A stretch of 13,006 nt of DNA from Oscillospiraceae bacterium (GTDB lineage: Bacteria; Bacillota; Clostridia; Oscillospirales; Ruminococcaceae). Below, in pieces: positions 7,208 to 13,006 of the stretch (its first letter is position 1; each line of letters opens with the position of its first letter). Below the pieces are notes generated by a model, which was given only the letters and a program-made list of their open reading frames with translations, made no database searches and had not been told where the DNA came from. The translations under genes were made by a program, and so were the position numbers. The stretch spans positions 1 through 13,006 of the forward strand of contig CAAGDZ010000243.1 of NCBI GenBank assembly GCA_900768735.1, written 5' to 3'.

Positions 7208-7456
7208 CTATTCAAGACCGGCGAGTACCTTGCTGTCGAAAATCTCCTGAAAATTCTCGGGACAGACTCCGACAATTATCTCATCATCAACCTTGATTGT
7301 TACACCGTCGGTGCATCTTCCGAGGCAGAATGCCGCACCGAGGTTGACCTTGTCCTCCAGCTTGTGGTTTGCTATGTACTCCTTTGCCATTTCGATAATT
7401 TTGTAGGAGCCTTTGAGATGACATGAGCTTCCCACGCAAATGCTGATGTTCTTCAT
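7208..7456 (-). CDS. Stand-alone thioredoxin-fold [2Fe-2S] ferredoxin (NuoE/HydC-like domain)
   Basis: An 82-residue protein consisting only of the thioredoxin-like [2Fe-2S] domain found in NuoE and in the small subunits of bifurcating hydrogenases. The four ligands are C7, C12, C44 and C48, in the pattern C-x4-C and C-x3-C (ICVGSSC and FCLGRC). The N-terminal helical extension of full NuoE subunits is absent. It probably carries electrons between cytosolic partners; in this context these may be HydS, the group B hydrogenase or a flavoprotein encoded elsewhere. ATG 7456 follows an AAAGGAA site at about 9 bases. The same GAAAGGAACTG leader is seen before the group B hydrogenase gene. It lies 58 bases after rex and 80 bases before the thioesterase gene. 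Family assignment is firm; its partner is inferred. Confidence 0.92.
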   Translation of the reverse strand: MKNISICVGSSCHLKGSYKIIEMAKEYIANHKLEDKVNLGAAFCLGRCTDGVTIKVDDEIIVGVCPENFQEIFDSKVLAGLE

Positions 7457-7514
7457 AAATAACAGTTCCTTTCATAGCGTACCCGAAAGCAATCGGGCAT
7501 GATTTTAAGGGCGG

Positions 7515-8144
7515 TTATTTGCCGTCCTTGATTTCAAATTCAAGATTTTGTGAAAGCACTGCAAGCGACGCCGCAAGATTTTCATTCTGGATTATTACGT
7601 TTTGCGGTACGATAAGATGAAACGGTGCAAAGTTCCAGATTGCAAGTATTCCGCACGCCACCATATCGTCGCACACCTTCTGAGCCGACTCGGGCGGCAC
7701 GCAGATAATCCCGATATGTACTTTAAGCCTGCCGCACAGATCCTTCATCTTATCTGCCGAAAAAATACGGCTGTTGTCAACGAGGTCGGGGTTATTGTCA
7801 AAAGCCGCGACGATGTTAAGTCCGTAACGGGCAAATTCTTTATAAGACAAAAGAGCCTGTCCGAGCTTTCCCGCGCCGACAAGTATTGCCTCTTTAGTGT
7901 TGTCGTATCCCAGAAAGCTTTCAAGATCGCGTATAAGCTCTATGGTGACATAGCCGGTCTTAGGCTTTCCGCCCTTAACGCTTACGGCGGCAAGATCCTT
8001 TCTGACCTGCACCTCATTGAGCTTTAAATCGGCGGCAACCGTAGTCGCCGATATTGTCTGTGCGCCCTCGTCATGTCTTCGTTTCAGATAGTCAAGATAA
8101 TAAGGCAAACGTCTCAGTGCCTGCTTTGAAATTGTTCCTGTCAT
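7515..8144 (-). CDS. rex: Redox-sensing transcriptional repressor Rex
   Basis: A 209-residue protein of usual Rex length. Residues 1-75 form the winged-helix DNA-binding domain (SKQALRRLPYYLDYLKRR; NEVQVRKDLA at 43-52; GKPKTGY). Residues 80-209 form the Rossmann NAD(H)-binding domain, with GAGKLG at 90-95 and AAFDNNP at 113-119. Rex releases DNA when NADH is high and commonly represses fermentative and hydrogenase genes. I chose ATG 8144 because it gives the family N-terminus (MTGTISKQALRRLP), has a GGAAAGG site 9 bases upstream and lies downstream of a good promoter. The frame stays open back to 8342, but that part contains the promoter. As first gene of the cluster it links NADH level to the hydrogenase genes, probably with autoregulation, although I could not find a clear Rex operator. 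Confidence 0.95.
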   Translation of the reverse strand: MTGTISKQALRRLPYYLDYLKRRHDEGAQTISATTVAADLKLNEVQVRKDLAAVSVKGGKPKTGYVTIELIRDLESFLGYDNTKEAILVGAGKLGQALLSYKEFARYGLNIVAAFDNNPDLVDNSRIFSADKMKDLCGRLKVHIGIICVPPESAQKVCDDMVACGILAIWNFAPFHLIVPQNVIIQNENLAASLAVLSQNLEFEIKDGK

Positions 8145-8153
8145 TTTGTTCTG

Positions 8154-8160
8154 CCTTTCC
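8154..8160 (-). promoter_or_regulatory. Ribosome binding site that fixes the rex start
   Basis: GGAAAGG on the minus strand, 9 bases before ATG 8144. It supports the internal start over the upstream in-frame ATG at 8342. Confidence 0.7.
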
Positions 8161-8201
8161 AAGCGAGAGCGGACATACTCCCGCATTCTCTGTATAACTA
8201 T

Positions 8202-8231
8202 ATTATAATATAAAACCGTCTGTGCTGTCAA
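8202..8231 (-). promoter_or_regulatory. Sigma-A promoter of rex and probably the hydrogenase operon
   Basis: On the minus strand a perfect -35 box TTGACA (8226-8231) is separated by 18 bases from a perfect -10 box TATAAT (8202-8207). Transcription should start near 8195, leaving a leader of about 50 bases before ATG 8144. No other promoter of this quality was seen inside the cluster, and two gene junctions overlap, so it probably drives several of the genes to its left. Confidence 0.8.
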
Positions 8232-8295
8232 CGGGTTTACGCATGAAAAATCAATAATCGATAAAAAAATATCAAATTGCCCGCCGTAAATCATC

Positions 8296-8315
8296 CGGAT
8301 AATGTTCATAATCCG
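8296..8315. promoter_or_regulatory. 20-bp imperfect palindrome upstream of the rex promoter
   Basis: The half-sites CGGAT.ATG and CAT.ATCCG are symmetric about a TT centre, with 8 of 10 pairs matching. It lies about 65 bases upstream of the -35 box, a position suited to an activator site. It does not fit the Rex consensus. The binding protein is unknown, and chance cannot be excluded. Confidence 0.35.
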
Positions 8316-8441
8316 AAAAAGTGTGAAAAGCATTATACGCACCGAACCTCAGCCGGCTTTCTGCGACAATATGTATGTAAGCCTGTCATAAGGCAAAGTA
8401 AAACGAAATACATCAATTTCATACGGCTGTGTTGCTGAAAC

Positions 8442-8481
8442 AAAAAACAGCTCCGCGTCTTACGGAAAAGACGCGGAGCTG
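8442..8481 (-). terminator. Strong intrinsic terminator of the first substrate-binding protein gene
   Basis: Bases 8448-8461 pair perfectly with 8468-8481, a 14-bp GC-rich stem around a 6-base loop. Read on the minus strand the stem is followed by six T residues (8442-8447). It lies about 20 bases past the stop codon at 8501 and separates the sugar-binding gene from rex. Confidence 0.93.
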
Positions 8482-8500
8482 CAACGTTTAATTTTATACG

Positions 8501-9931
8501 TCAGCCGATGTTGGTAATCAGGCTGTTGTAATAGTCAATCTGCTGGTTGATAATTCCGATATTAGCTTCACGCATCTGCGTCCATGACTGACCGGAATAT
8601 GTTTCGTTCTGAAGATCGAACAGAGTGTTGCCGAGTATGTCCTTGATGAGCTGGCCTGTTGTCTCGTCCAGTCCGTACGGCTCGTCAACTATCGCCTTGA
8701 AGTTGTTGATTTTCTTGAAGCTCATTATGAAATCGTACATTTCATCTGTGTACTTCTTGTTCTTCATTATGCTTGCCTTAGTTGTTTCCATAAGTGCTTC
8801 GTCCGTATAGCTCAGACGGCAGCAGTTGATAAATACCGATGCCTGCTCGGCGTATTTTGAGCCTGCGGGTACAAGATAGCCGAAGGTTGTCATTGAATAG
8901 TAATAATCGTCGGCGCTTGCGTCTCTCGGGAACGGAACAAAGAAATAATCAAGCGTGTCGTCCTTCTGCATATCTTTTGCAAAGCCGGAAATTATCCATT
9001 CGCCCATCGCCTGGAATGCGGCTGTGCCTTCCTTTATGGGAATGGTATCTACATCAATTACGCCGTCCTGGAACTTTGCGAGTCCTTCTTTTTTAAGGGT
9101 CTGCATGAAGTTTGCCGCCCTGTCAACATTTGCATTGTTGAAATTGCCGACAAGCTTTCCGTCTTCTCCGACACAGATAAGCGGAGTACCGGTCGAATTG
9201 ATAATCGACTGAGCCGCGTATGCCGTAGCGCCGTAAAGACCCGTTCTTTTGCCCTCGGTATCGGAATCGATGAACTTGCGGATGCAGTCCGTCATAGCCT
9301 CCCACGTCCATTCGCCTTTATCATACAGCTCCTTGGGGTCGTTTATACCCAGCTCCTGATACAAAGCGCGGTTATACACCAGAAAGTAGGGCGAAACATT
9401 ATACGCCCAAGGATAATAATAGTTGTTGCCGTTCCATCTGTAATTGTTGATGTAACCCTCAAGACCTGCCCACTGAGGAGCCGTCAAATCCATATACTCG
9501 TCAAGAGGAGTATATATGTTCTTTGACATCAGGAGAGGAAATGTGTTGTCCGCATAGTCGATAAGGTCAGGCGACTCACCACTGGAAATCGCGGCTGTGA
9601 GCTTTTCCTGTATCTGCAGTGAGCTTACGATGTTGCAGTTTATCGTGCAGTCGTAGTTTTCCTGAAAATACTTGTAAGCGGGCTTTACATCACCTGCGGT
9701 GGTAATATCATAGCAGCCGAGATACTGAAGCTCGGCAGGCTCGACCTTTTCGCCCACATCAAGGCTGATGTCATCGACATTGACGGGGTTTTCAATCTCA
9801 TCGTCAATTGTCGTTGCAGTGCCTGAGTTTACGGTATTGCCCGAACCGCCGTTGTCGGAAGCGCAGGCAGTCAGCGATATAACGGCAGCCGCCGCCAGCA
9901 CCGCAGACATGATTCTTCTTAGCTTTTTCAT
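8501..9931 (-). CDS. Lipoprotein substrate-binding protein of an ABC sugar transporter (family 1)
   Basis: A 476-residue extracellular lipoprotein. The signal peptide (MKKLRRIMSAVLAAAAVISL) ends in lipobox LTAC with C23 as the lipidated residue, followed by an acidic, Gly/Ser-rich linker to about residue 65. The mature part has the UgpB/family 1 pattern: an early helix-strand pair (KPAYKYFQENYDCTINCNIV), ISSGESPDLIDYAD, then ELGINDPKELYDKGEWTWEAMTDC, typical of oligosaccharide binders in Clostridia. I chose ATG 9931, which has GGAGG (9937-9941) 5 bases upstream. The in-frame ATG at 9943 has no site of its own. It is paralogous to the next protein on the right (both have GEW.W near the hinge). 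No permease or ATPase genes are in view, so membrane partners must be elsewhere. The ligand is unknown. Confidence 0.92.
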   Translation of the reverse strand: MKKLRRIMSAVLAAAAVISLTACASDNGGSGNTVNSGTATTIDDEIENPVNVDDISLDVGEKVEPAELQYLGCYDITTAGDVKPAYKYFQENYDCTINCNIVSSLQIQEKLTAAISSGESPDLIDYADNTFPLLMSKNIYTPLDEYMDLTAPQWAGLEGYINNYRWNGNNYYYPWAYNVSPYFLVYNRALYQELGINDPKELYDKGEWTWEAMTDCIRKFIDSDTEGKRTGLYGATAYAAQSIINSTGTPLICVGEDGKLVGNFNNANVDRAANFMQTLKKEGLAKFQDGVIDVDTIPIKEGTAAFQAMGEWIISGFAKDMQKDDTLDYFFVPFPRDASADDYYYSMTTFGYLVPAGSKYAEQASVFINCCRLSYTDEALMETTKASIMKNKKYTDEMYDFIMSFKKINNFKAIVDEPYGLDETTGQLIKDILGNTLFDLQNETYSGQSWTQMREANIGIINQQIDYYNSLITNIG

Positions 9932-9934
9932 AGA

Positions 9935-9941
9935 CACCTCC
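9935..9941 (-). promoter_or_regulatory. Ribosome binding site that fixes the first substrate-binding protein start
   Basis: GGAGGTG on the minus strand, immediately before ATG 9931. It overlaps the codons of the alternative upstream ATG at 9943, which argues against that start. Confidence 0.75.
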
Positions 9942-9979
9942 ATAAAATATTCGCTGTTTTTGGTTAAATATTTTCTATT

Positions 9980-10018
9980 TATATACCAATTTTAACACAT
10001 TAAAAATTTTTGCACAAT
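9980..10018 (-). promoter_or_regulatory. Extended -10 promoter region of the first substrate-binding protein gene
   Basis: On the minus strand TGG precedes TATATA (-10 at 9980-9985, TG at 9987-9988), an extended -10 element; the -35 region is weak. Just upstream lie AATGTGTTAA (9992-10001) and ATTGTGC (10012-10018). Both words also occur upstream of the second binding-protein gene, so they may be sites for a shared regulator. Confidence 0.5.
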
Positions 10019-10081
10019 AGCTTTAATAGCAGTATAAGGTGACCTTTTGTGCAAATTTGATACAAAAAACGTAATAGAAAA

Positions 10082-10104
10082 ACCCGACCGCAAAGCGGTC
10101 GGGT
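10082..10104 (-). terminator. Intrinsic terminator of the second substrate-binding protein gene
   Basis: Bases 10082-10091 pair perfectly with 10095-10104, a 10-bp GC-rich stem with an AAA loop on the plus strand. On the minus strand it is followed by TTTTCT. It lies 24 bases past the stop codon, so the two binding-protein genes are separate transcription units. Confidence 0.88.
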
Positions 10105-10127
10105 CAATGCAAATGTGCAATATCAAA

Positions 10128-11618
10128 TTATGCAATTCGTGCATTCAGTTCGTCAATTCTGTTTTCAATCTGTCCCTGGTTAGCTGCACGAACCGAGGTG
10201 TATGTCTCACCGTTCATGTAAGGATAGAATGTGAGCTGCTGTACAGGCATATCGCCGCTGCTTGTGTCGGCAATATCAACACCGATACCGCTCTTGAAGT
10301 CAAATACAGGAGTAAATGTATCGGGATCCTTCAGCTGGTCAATGCGGTCGAGCAGCATATCTGTCCAGTCATAGTTATCCTTTGACTGCTGACGTCCTGC
10401 TTCCTTGATTGCAGGGTCCTTAGTAGAAATCAGGTTAGCGTAGATCCAAGCTTTGTAGCCGTCAACATTCTTTGCGCCTGCGCAAAGGAGGATAGAATCC
10501 TGCTTCATAGCCTGATAGTACTTGTCGGAGCCATCCATCTGAGGATAAGGAACTATGTTGATTTCGTCATCGTCCCAGCCCTGCTTTTTCTTATACTTAT
10601 ATAAGGTTTCTTCGTATCTCCATGTACCGTCATCGAGGAACAGTATATTACCGTTTGCCCATTCGGAGTAATTCGGACCCCAGTTGTTTACAATCTCTCT
10701 GGGATAACGATAGCCTTCCTTGGTATCGTCGAACTTGATAAGTATATCCATAGCCTTTTCGATGCTGCCGTTGTTGAGGTTGCTTACGAGCTTACCGTCT
10801 GTAAGGCTGATAAGCGGAACACCTGTTGTAGCAAGGAAGTTATCCTGGAAGTACCAGCCGTCCATAGCGTACTTTTCGTTTTCAAGGTCGGTGAAGCCTT
10901 CGCACATCTCCATGAACTTTGTCCAGTTCCATTCGCCCTTTTCGTAAAGCTCCCAAGGATCGTCAAAGCCGGCTTCTTCAACTACCGACTTTCTGTACCA
11001 GAGCAGGTCGTTTACGCCGAGATCCATAATCGGGCAGTAGTTCTTGCCGCCCCAGTTGAACATATCGATTATGCTCTTGTAGTCTGCCCAGTCATCTGTT
11101 GTAAAGTCGAGTATGCCGTCAACGCTCTGGAACAGATTCTGATAAGCTACGCTGTAGGGATAGTTGCATATCTCAAACGGGAAGCAATCGGGCGAGTCGT
11201 CTGACTGGATTCTCTGTGCGAGCTGTACATATCTTTCTGCGTATGTAGTAACCTTGATGTTGCAGAATACGTTCTCATCGGGTGTATCTTCATAGCCCTC
11301 GGGCTTGTTCTGGGGTGTGCCGTATAAGGTCTTGAACATCTCTACTGCGGGAGACGCCTCCTGAATTTCCCACCAGGCCATCCATTTTAACTTTGTATCA
11401 ACCTGAATATTCTTGTAGTCTTCGTTTACCGAAGCGTTGCTTACCGCATCCTGAACTCCGCTGTCCTCAGCGAGTGTCTGCTGTGTTGCGGATGTAGCAG
11501 CGTCGGATGACTGTGTGCCTGACTGTCCGCCCTGTGTATCACTCGAGCATCCGGCAAATGCGGTGACTGCAGTAACGAGAGCGAGCGCGCCTGCTAAAGT
11601 TTTTGTAACTTTTTTCAT
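10128..11618 (-). CDS. Lipoprotein substrate-binding protein of an ABC sugar transporter (family 1), second paralog
   Basis: A 496-residue extracellular lipoprotein. The signal peptide (MKKVTKTLAGALALVTAVTA) ends in lipobox FAGC with C24 lipidated, followed by a Ser/Gln/Thr-rich linker of about 40 residues. The mature part carries the same hinge pattern as its neighbour (DDPWELYEKGEWNWTKFMEM) and many Trp and Tyr residues, common in binders that stack against sugars. I chose ATG 11618, 5 bases after AGGAGG (11624-11629) and downstream of a strong promoter. The frame is open to ATG 11684, but that part lies in the untranslated leader and has no signal-peptide character. It is transcribed alone, between its own promoter and terminator. 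No permease is nearby. The sugar ligand cannot be read from sequence. Confidence 0.93.
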   Translation of the reverse strand: MKKVTKTLAGALALVTAVTAFAGCSSDTQGGQSGTQSSDAATSATQQTLAEDSGVQDAVSNASVNEDYKNIQVDTKLKWMAWWEIQEASPAVEMFKTLYGTPQNKPEGYEDTPDENVFCNIKVTTYAERYVQLAQRIQSDDSPDCFPFEICNYPYSVAYQNLFQSVDGILDFTTDDWADYKSIIDMFNWGGKNYCPIMDLGVNDLLWYRKSVVEEAGFDDPWELYEKGEWNWTKFMEMCEGFTDLENEKYAMDGWYFQDNFLATTGVPLISLTDGKLVSNLNNGSIEKAMDILIKFDDTKEGYRYPREIVNNWGPNYSEWANGNILFLDDGTWRYEETLYKYKKKQGWDDDEINIVPYPQMDGSDKYYQAMKQDSILLCAGAKNVDGYKAWIYANLISTKDPAIKEAGRQQSKDNYDWTDMLLDRIDQLKDPDTFTPVFDFKSGIGVDIADTSSGDMPVQQLTFYPYMNGETYTSVRAANQGQIENRIDELNARIA

Positions 11619-11688
11619 TTTACCCTCCTGTAAAATTTGTTGTTGCCGTGCATAAGTACAGCAACGGAAATGAAAATTCTTCATAAAT

Positions 11689-11717
11689 ATTATACCAAAT
11701 TCTTATTTTTCAGTCAA
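11689..11717 (-). promoter_or_regulatory. Strong sigma-A promoter of the second substrate-binding protein gene
   Basis: On the minus strand TTGACT (11712-11717) is separated by 17 bases from a perfect TATAAT (11689-11694), which is also preceded by TGG, giving an extended -10. Transcription should start near 11682, leaving a leader of about 64 bases before ATG 11618. Confidence 0.85.
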
Positions 11718-11767
11718 TTAACACATTGTATTAAAATATGCTTTCAATTTTGTGAAAAAAGCACAAT
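11718..11767. promoter_or_regulatory. Operator-like elements upstream of the second substrate-binding protein promoter
   Basis: AATGTGTTAA (minus strand, 11718-11727) abuts the -35 box. Further upstream a 17-bp palindrome at 11750-11766 has perfect TTGTG/CACAA half-sites around a 7-base A-rich centre. Both the AATGTGTTAA and ATTGTGC words recur upstream of the first binding-protein gene. The palindrome resembles a Rex site but is one base shorter than the usual 18. The binding factor is inferred, not known. Confidence 0.4.
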
Positions 11768-11768
11768 G

Positions 11769-11801
11769 TAACAAGCAAGTTTACTTAAATTACTCTTGTT
11801 A
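11769..11801 (-). terminator. Weak hairpin at the end of the acetyltransferase gene, possible terminator
   Basis: TAACAAG (11769-11775) pairs with CTTGTTA (11795-11801), overlapping the stop codon of the acetyltransferase gene, with a large 19-base loop. On the minus strand a run of six T follows about 9 bases later. It may end the antiporter-acetyltransferase transcript, but the stem is short and AT-rich. Confidence 0.3.
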
Positions 11802-12251
11802 AGTTAATCTGTCCTTTATCATCTGACTATACTCAAGAGGCTCGAATCCCATGCGCTTGTACAGCCGCTTTGCGCCGTCGTTAGTGGGTTCGGTTTCTAA
11901 CCTAAATCTTGCAAAGCTCTTATATTCGTTACTTAAAAAATCGAAAAATCTGTTACCTATACCCATGCCGCGGTATTCGCTTTTTACATAAAGCTCATCC
12001 ACCCAGACGACGTTTCCTCCCGCCTCGTTTGAATAGCTGAATGCAAGCAGAGCATATCCCAGCGCCGCGCCGCTGTTATCATCGCGGAAAAACAGGCAGC
12101 GGATAAACGGCGAGCCTTCCATAAGCCGGTCAAACGTTCTGATAAAATTCTCCCGCTTCACTTCATGAAGCACCGCGGGAGAATTGTAAAAATCGGTTTC
12201 CATCGCGATAAACTCATCACGGTCAGCCGCGGTAATATCCTTTATTGTCAT
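11799..12251 (-). CDS. GNAT-family N-acetyltransferase
   Basis: A 150-residue protein of usual length for a single-domain GNAT. It transfers acetyl from acetyl-CoA to an amine on an unknown substrate. The acetyl-CoA-binding motif A is clear: DELYVKSEYRGMGIGNRFFDFL at about 85-106, with the R/QxxGxG-type core YRGMGIG. The C-terminal GNAT signature follows: ETEPTNDGAKRLYKRMGFEPLEY at about 119-141. ATG 12251 lies 3 bases after the antiporter stop. The only ribosome-binding signal is a GGGGTG that overlaps that stop, so translation is likely coupled. No substrate is suggested by the neighbour. Family assignment is firm; function is not assignable. Confidence 0.93.
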   Translation of the reverse strand: MTIKDITAADRDEFIAMETDFYNSPAVLHEVKRENFIRTFDRLMEGSPFIRCLFFRDDNSGAALGYALLAFSYSNEAGGNVVWVDELYVKSEYRGMGIGNRFFDFLSNEYKSFARFRLETEPTNDGAKRLYKRMGFEPLEYSQMIKDRLT

Positions 12252-12254
12252 AGG

Positions 12255-13006
12255 TCACCCCGCTATTCCGAGATTCGGATAAACAAACAGGTACGCAAAG
12301 TACGCCGCATAGCAGACGAGCATCGTTATTCCGCCTGCGCGGCTGAGCTGCTTTTTCCTTATGACGAGCAGACCGAGCAGGACTGCTGCGAAAATAGCCA
12401 CGGCGGTATCAATCATAAACGCCGTGCCGAAGCCGAGGGGGCTGGGTGAAAATACCGAAGCCAGTCCGACAACAAACAGGATATTGAAGATGTTGCTTCC
12501 GATTATATTCCCGATAGCGATGTCCGGCTTTTTCTTGAGCGACGCTGTGATGCAGGTGATAAGCTCCGGCAGAGATGTGCCGAACGCAACAACCGTCAGC
12601 GAAATGGTTCTGTCGTCGATGCCTACCGACGCCGCTATGCTCTTCGCCGCCGATACAGTAAGGTCGCTTCCGAGTACGATGCTCACAAGTCCGATAACGG
12701 TTATTAAAATCATAATCGGGAGCTTATCCTTGTCGGTAAGCTCCGGCACATCGTCAGCCGCGCTGTCGTCGCCCTTTTTGTACAGATAAAACAGATAGCC
12801 GAGAAATGCGGTGAAAAGCACGAGCATTATCACGCCGTCGATTTTATCAAGTCCGCCGCCTATCCAGCCGAGAAGCAAAAGCACCGCGGTTATTCCTACT
12901 ACAAACGGTATCTCGAATTTAAGCGTGTTCGGCTTTATTTTAAGCTTAGTGATAGCCGCGCTGATACCGAGTATCAGCAGAATGTTCATGATATTGCTGC
13001 CTACCA
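12255..13006 (-). CDS. Calcium/sodium antiporter, CaCA family (5' end outside window)
   Basis: An integral membrane cation exchanger that probably exports Ca2+ in return for Na+ or H+, like YrbG. The frame is open to the right edge; the 5 codons before ATG 12989 read VGSNI, so with the M that follows they form the end of the first alpha repeat (VGSNIMN). That ATG is therefore internal and the true start lies beyond 13006. The second alpha repeat is complete and carries the ion-binding residues: FGTSLPELITCI and GNIIGSNIFNILFVVG. An acidic loop rich in Asp and Lys (KKGDDSAADDVPELTDKDK) separates the two halves, as in other members. About 250 residues are visible, with hydrophobic segments throughout. 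The C-terminus (YPNLGIAG) ends 3 bases before the acetyltransferase start, so the two form an operon. Confidence 0.95.
   Translation of the reverse strand, partial: VGSNIMNILLILGISAAITKLKIKPNTLKFEIPFVVGITAVLLLLGWIGGGLDKIDGVIMLVLFTAFLGYLFYLYKKGDDSAADDVPELTDKDKLPIMILITVIGLVSIVLGSDLTVSAAKSIAASVGIDDRTISLTVVAFGTSLPELITCITASLKKKPDIAIGNIIGSNIFNILFVVGLASVFSPSPLGFGTAFMIDTAVAIFAAVLLGLLVIRKKQLSRAGGITMLVCYAAYFAYLFVYPNLGIAG

Larger units (their letters stand above)
8145..8500. other. Intergenic region between rex and the first substrate-binding protein gene
   Basis: This 356-base gap contains the rex ribosome binding site and promoter, the 8296-8315 palindrome and the terminator at 8442-8481. The rest (about 8316-8441) shows no coding signature, RNA gene or riboswitch that I recognise. 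Confidence 0.6.

Noticed and set aside
7482..7497. Short hairpin in the rex-ferredoxin gap as a terminator
   Set aside because: The stem is only 5 bp with no U tract, so the ferredoxin gene is probably still co-transcribed with rex.
8145..8342. N-terminal extension of Rex back to the in-frame ATG at 8342
   Set aside because: This part contains the TTGACA/TATAAT promoter, lacks Rex-family sequence and has no ribosome binding site. ATG 8144 fits the family start.
11619..11684. Upstream ATG at 11684 for the second sugar-binding protein
   Set aside because: It lies about at the predicted transcription start and would put a non-hydrophobic stretch before a normal lipoprotein signal peptide.
1..13006. 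CRISPR arrays, tRNA genes, riboswitches, prophage or transposase genes
   Set aside because: I looked for regular spaced repeats, tRNA-like cloverleaf ends and recombinase motifs on both strands and saw none beyond the short palindromic element.

Overview
The window looks like a chromosomal segment from an anaerobic gut Firmicute, most likely a Ruminococcus- or Eubacterium siraeum-like member of the Oscillospiraceae. This is inferred from the gene content (a Clostridia-type [FeFe]-hydrogenase locus, Rex, and lipoprotein sugar-binding proteins), strong AGGAGG-type ribosome binding sites and AT-rich promoters. Every protein gene reads on the minus strand. Only the RNase P RNA gene (rnpB, 727-1070) reads on the plus strand.

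Layout from left to right. 1-649 is the 5' part of a multi-pass membrane protein that runs off the left edge and is divergent from rnpB. 1071-1349 is non-coding and holds hairpins plus a 138-bp palindromic, MITE-like element. 1350-8144 is one compact minus-strand cluster. In order of transcription it runs rex, a stand-alone thioredoxin-fold [2Fe-2S] ferredoxin, an FlK-type hotdog thioesterase, a PAS-containing sensory [FeFe]-hydrogenase (HydS-like, group C), a PP2C/SpoIIE-type phosphatase with an extra C-terminal domain, a group B [FeFe]-hydrogenase, and a LysR regulator. 8145-8500 holds the rex promoter and the terminator of the gene to its right. 8501-11618 holds two paralogous lipoprotein substrate-binding proteins, each with its own upstream promoter region and its own strong terminator, and with no permease genes in view. 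11799-13006 holds a GNAT acetyltransferase and the 3' part of a Ca2+/Na+ antiporter (CaCA family) that runs off the right edge.

The biological centre is the hydrogenase cluster. Rex reads the NADH/NAD+ ratio. HydS probably reads H2 or redox state through a modified H-cluster, and its [4Fe-4S]/PAS/coiled-coil tail could pass the signal to the phosphatase encoded by the overlapping next gene. The group B hydrogenase is the likely enzymatic output. A small ferredoxin could move electrons, and a thioesterase with FlK-like catalytic spacing adds an unexplained acyl-CoA link. Two gene junctions overlap (4 and 8 bases), which supports co-translation of thioesterase, HydS and phosphatase. The sensory-hydrogenase/phosphatase pairing is a known type. 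The thioesterase, the phosphatase's C-terminal domain and the exact signalling route are the least explained parts. No hydrogenase maturases (HydE, HydF, HydG), transposase genes, tRNAs or CRISPR arrays were seen.
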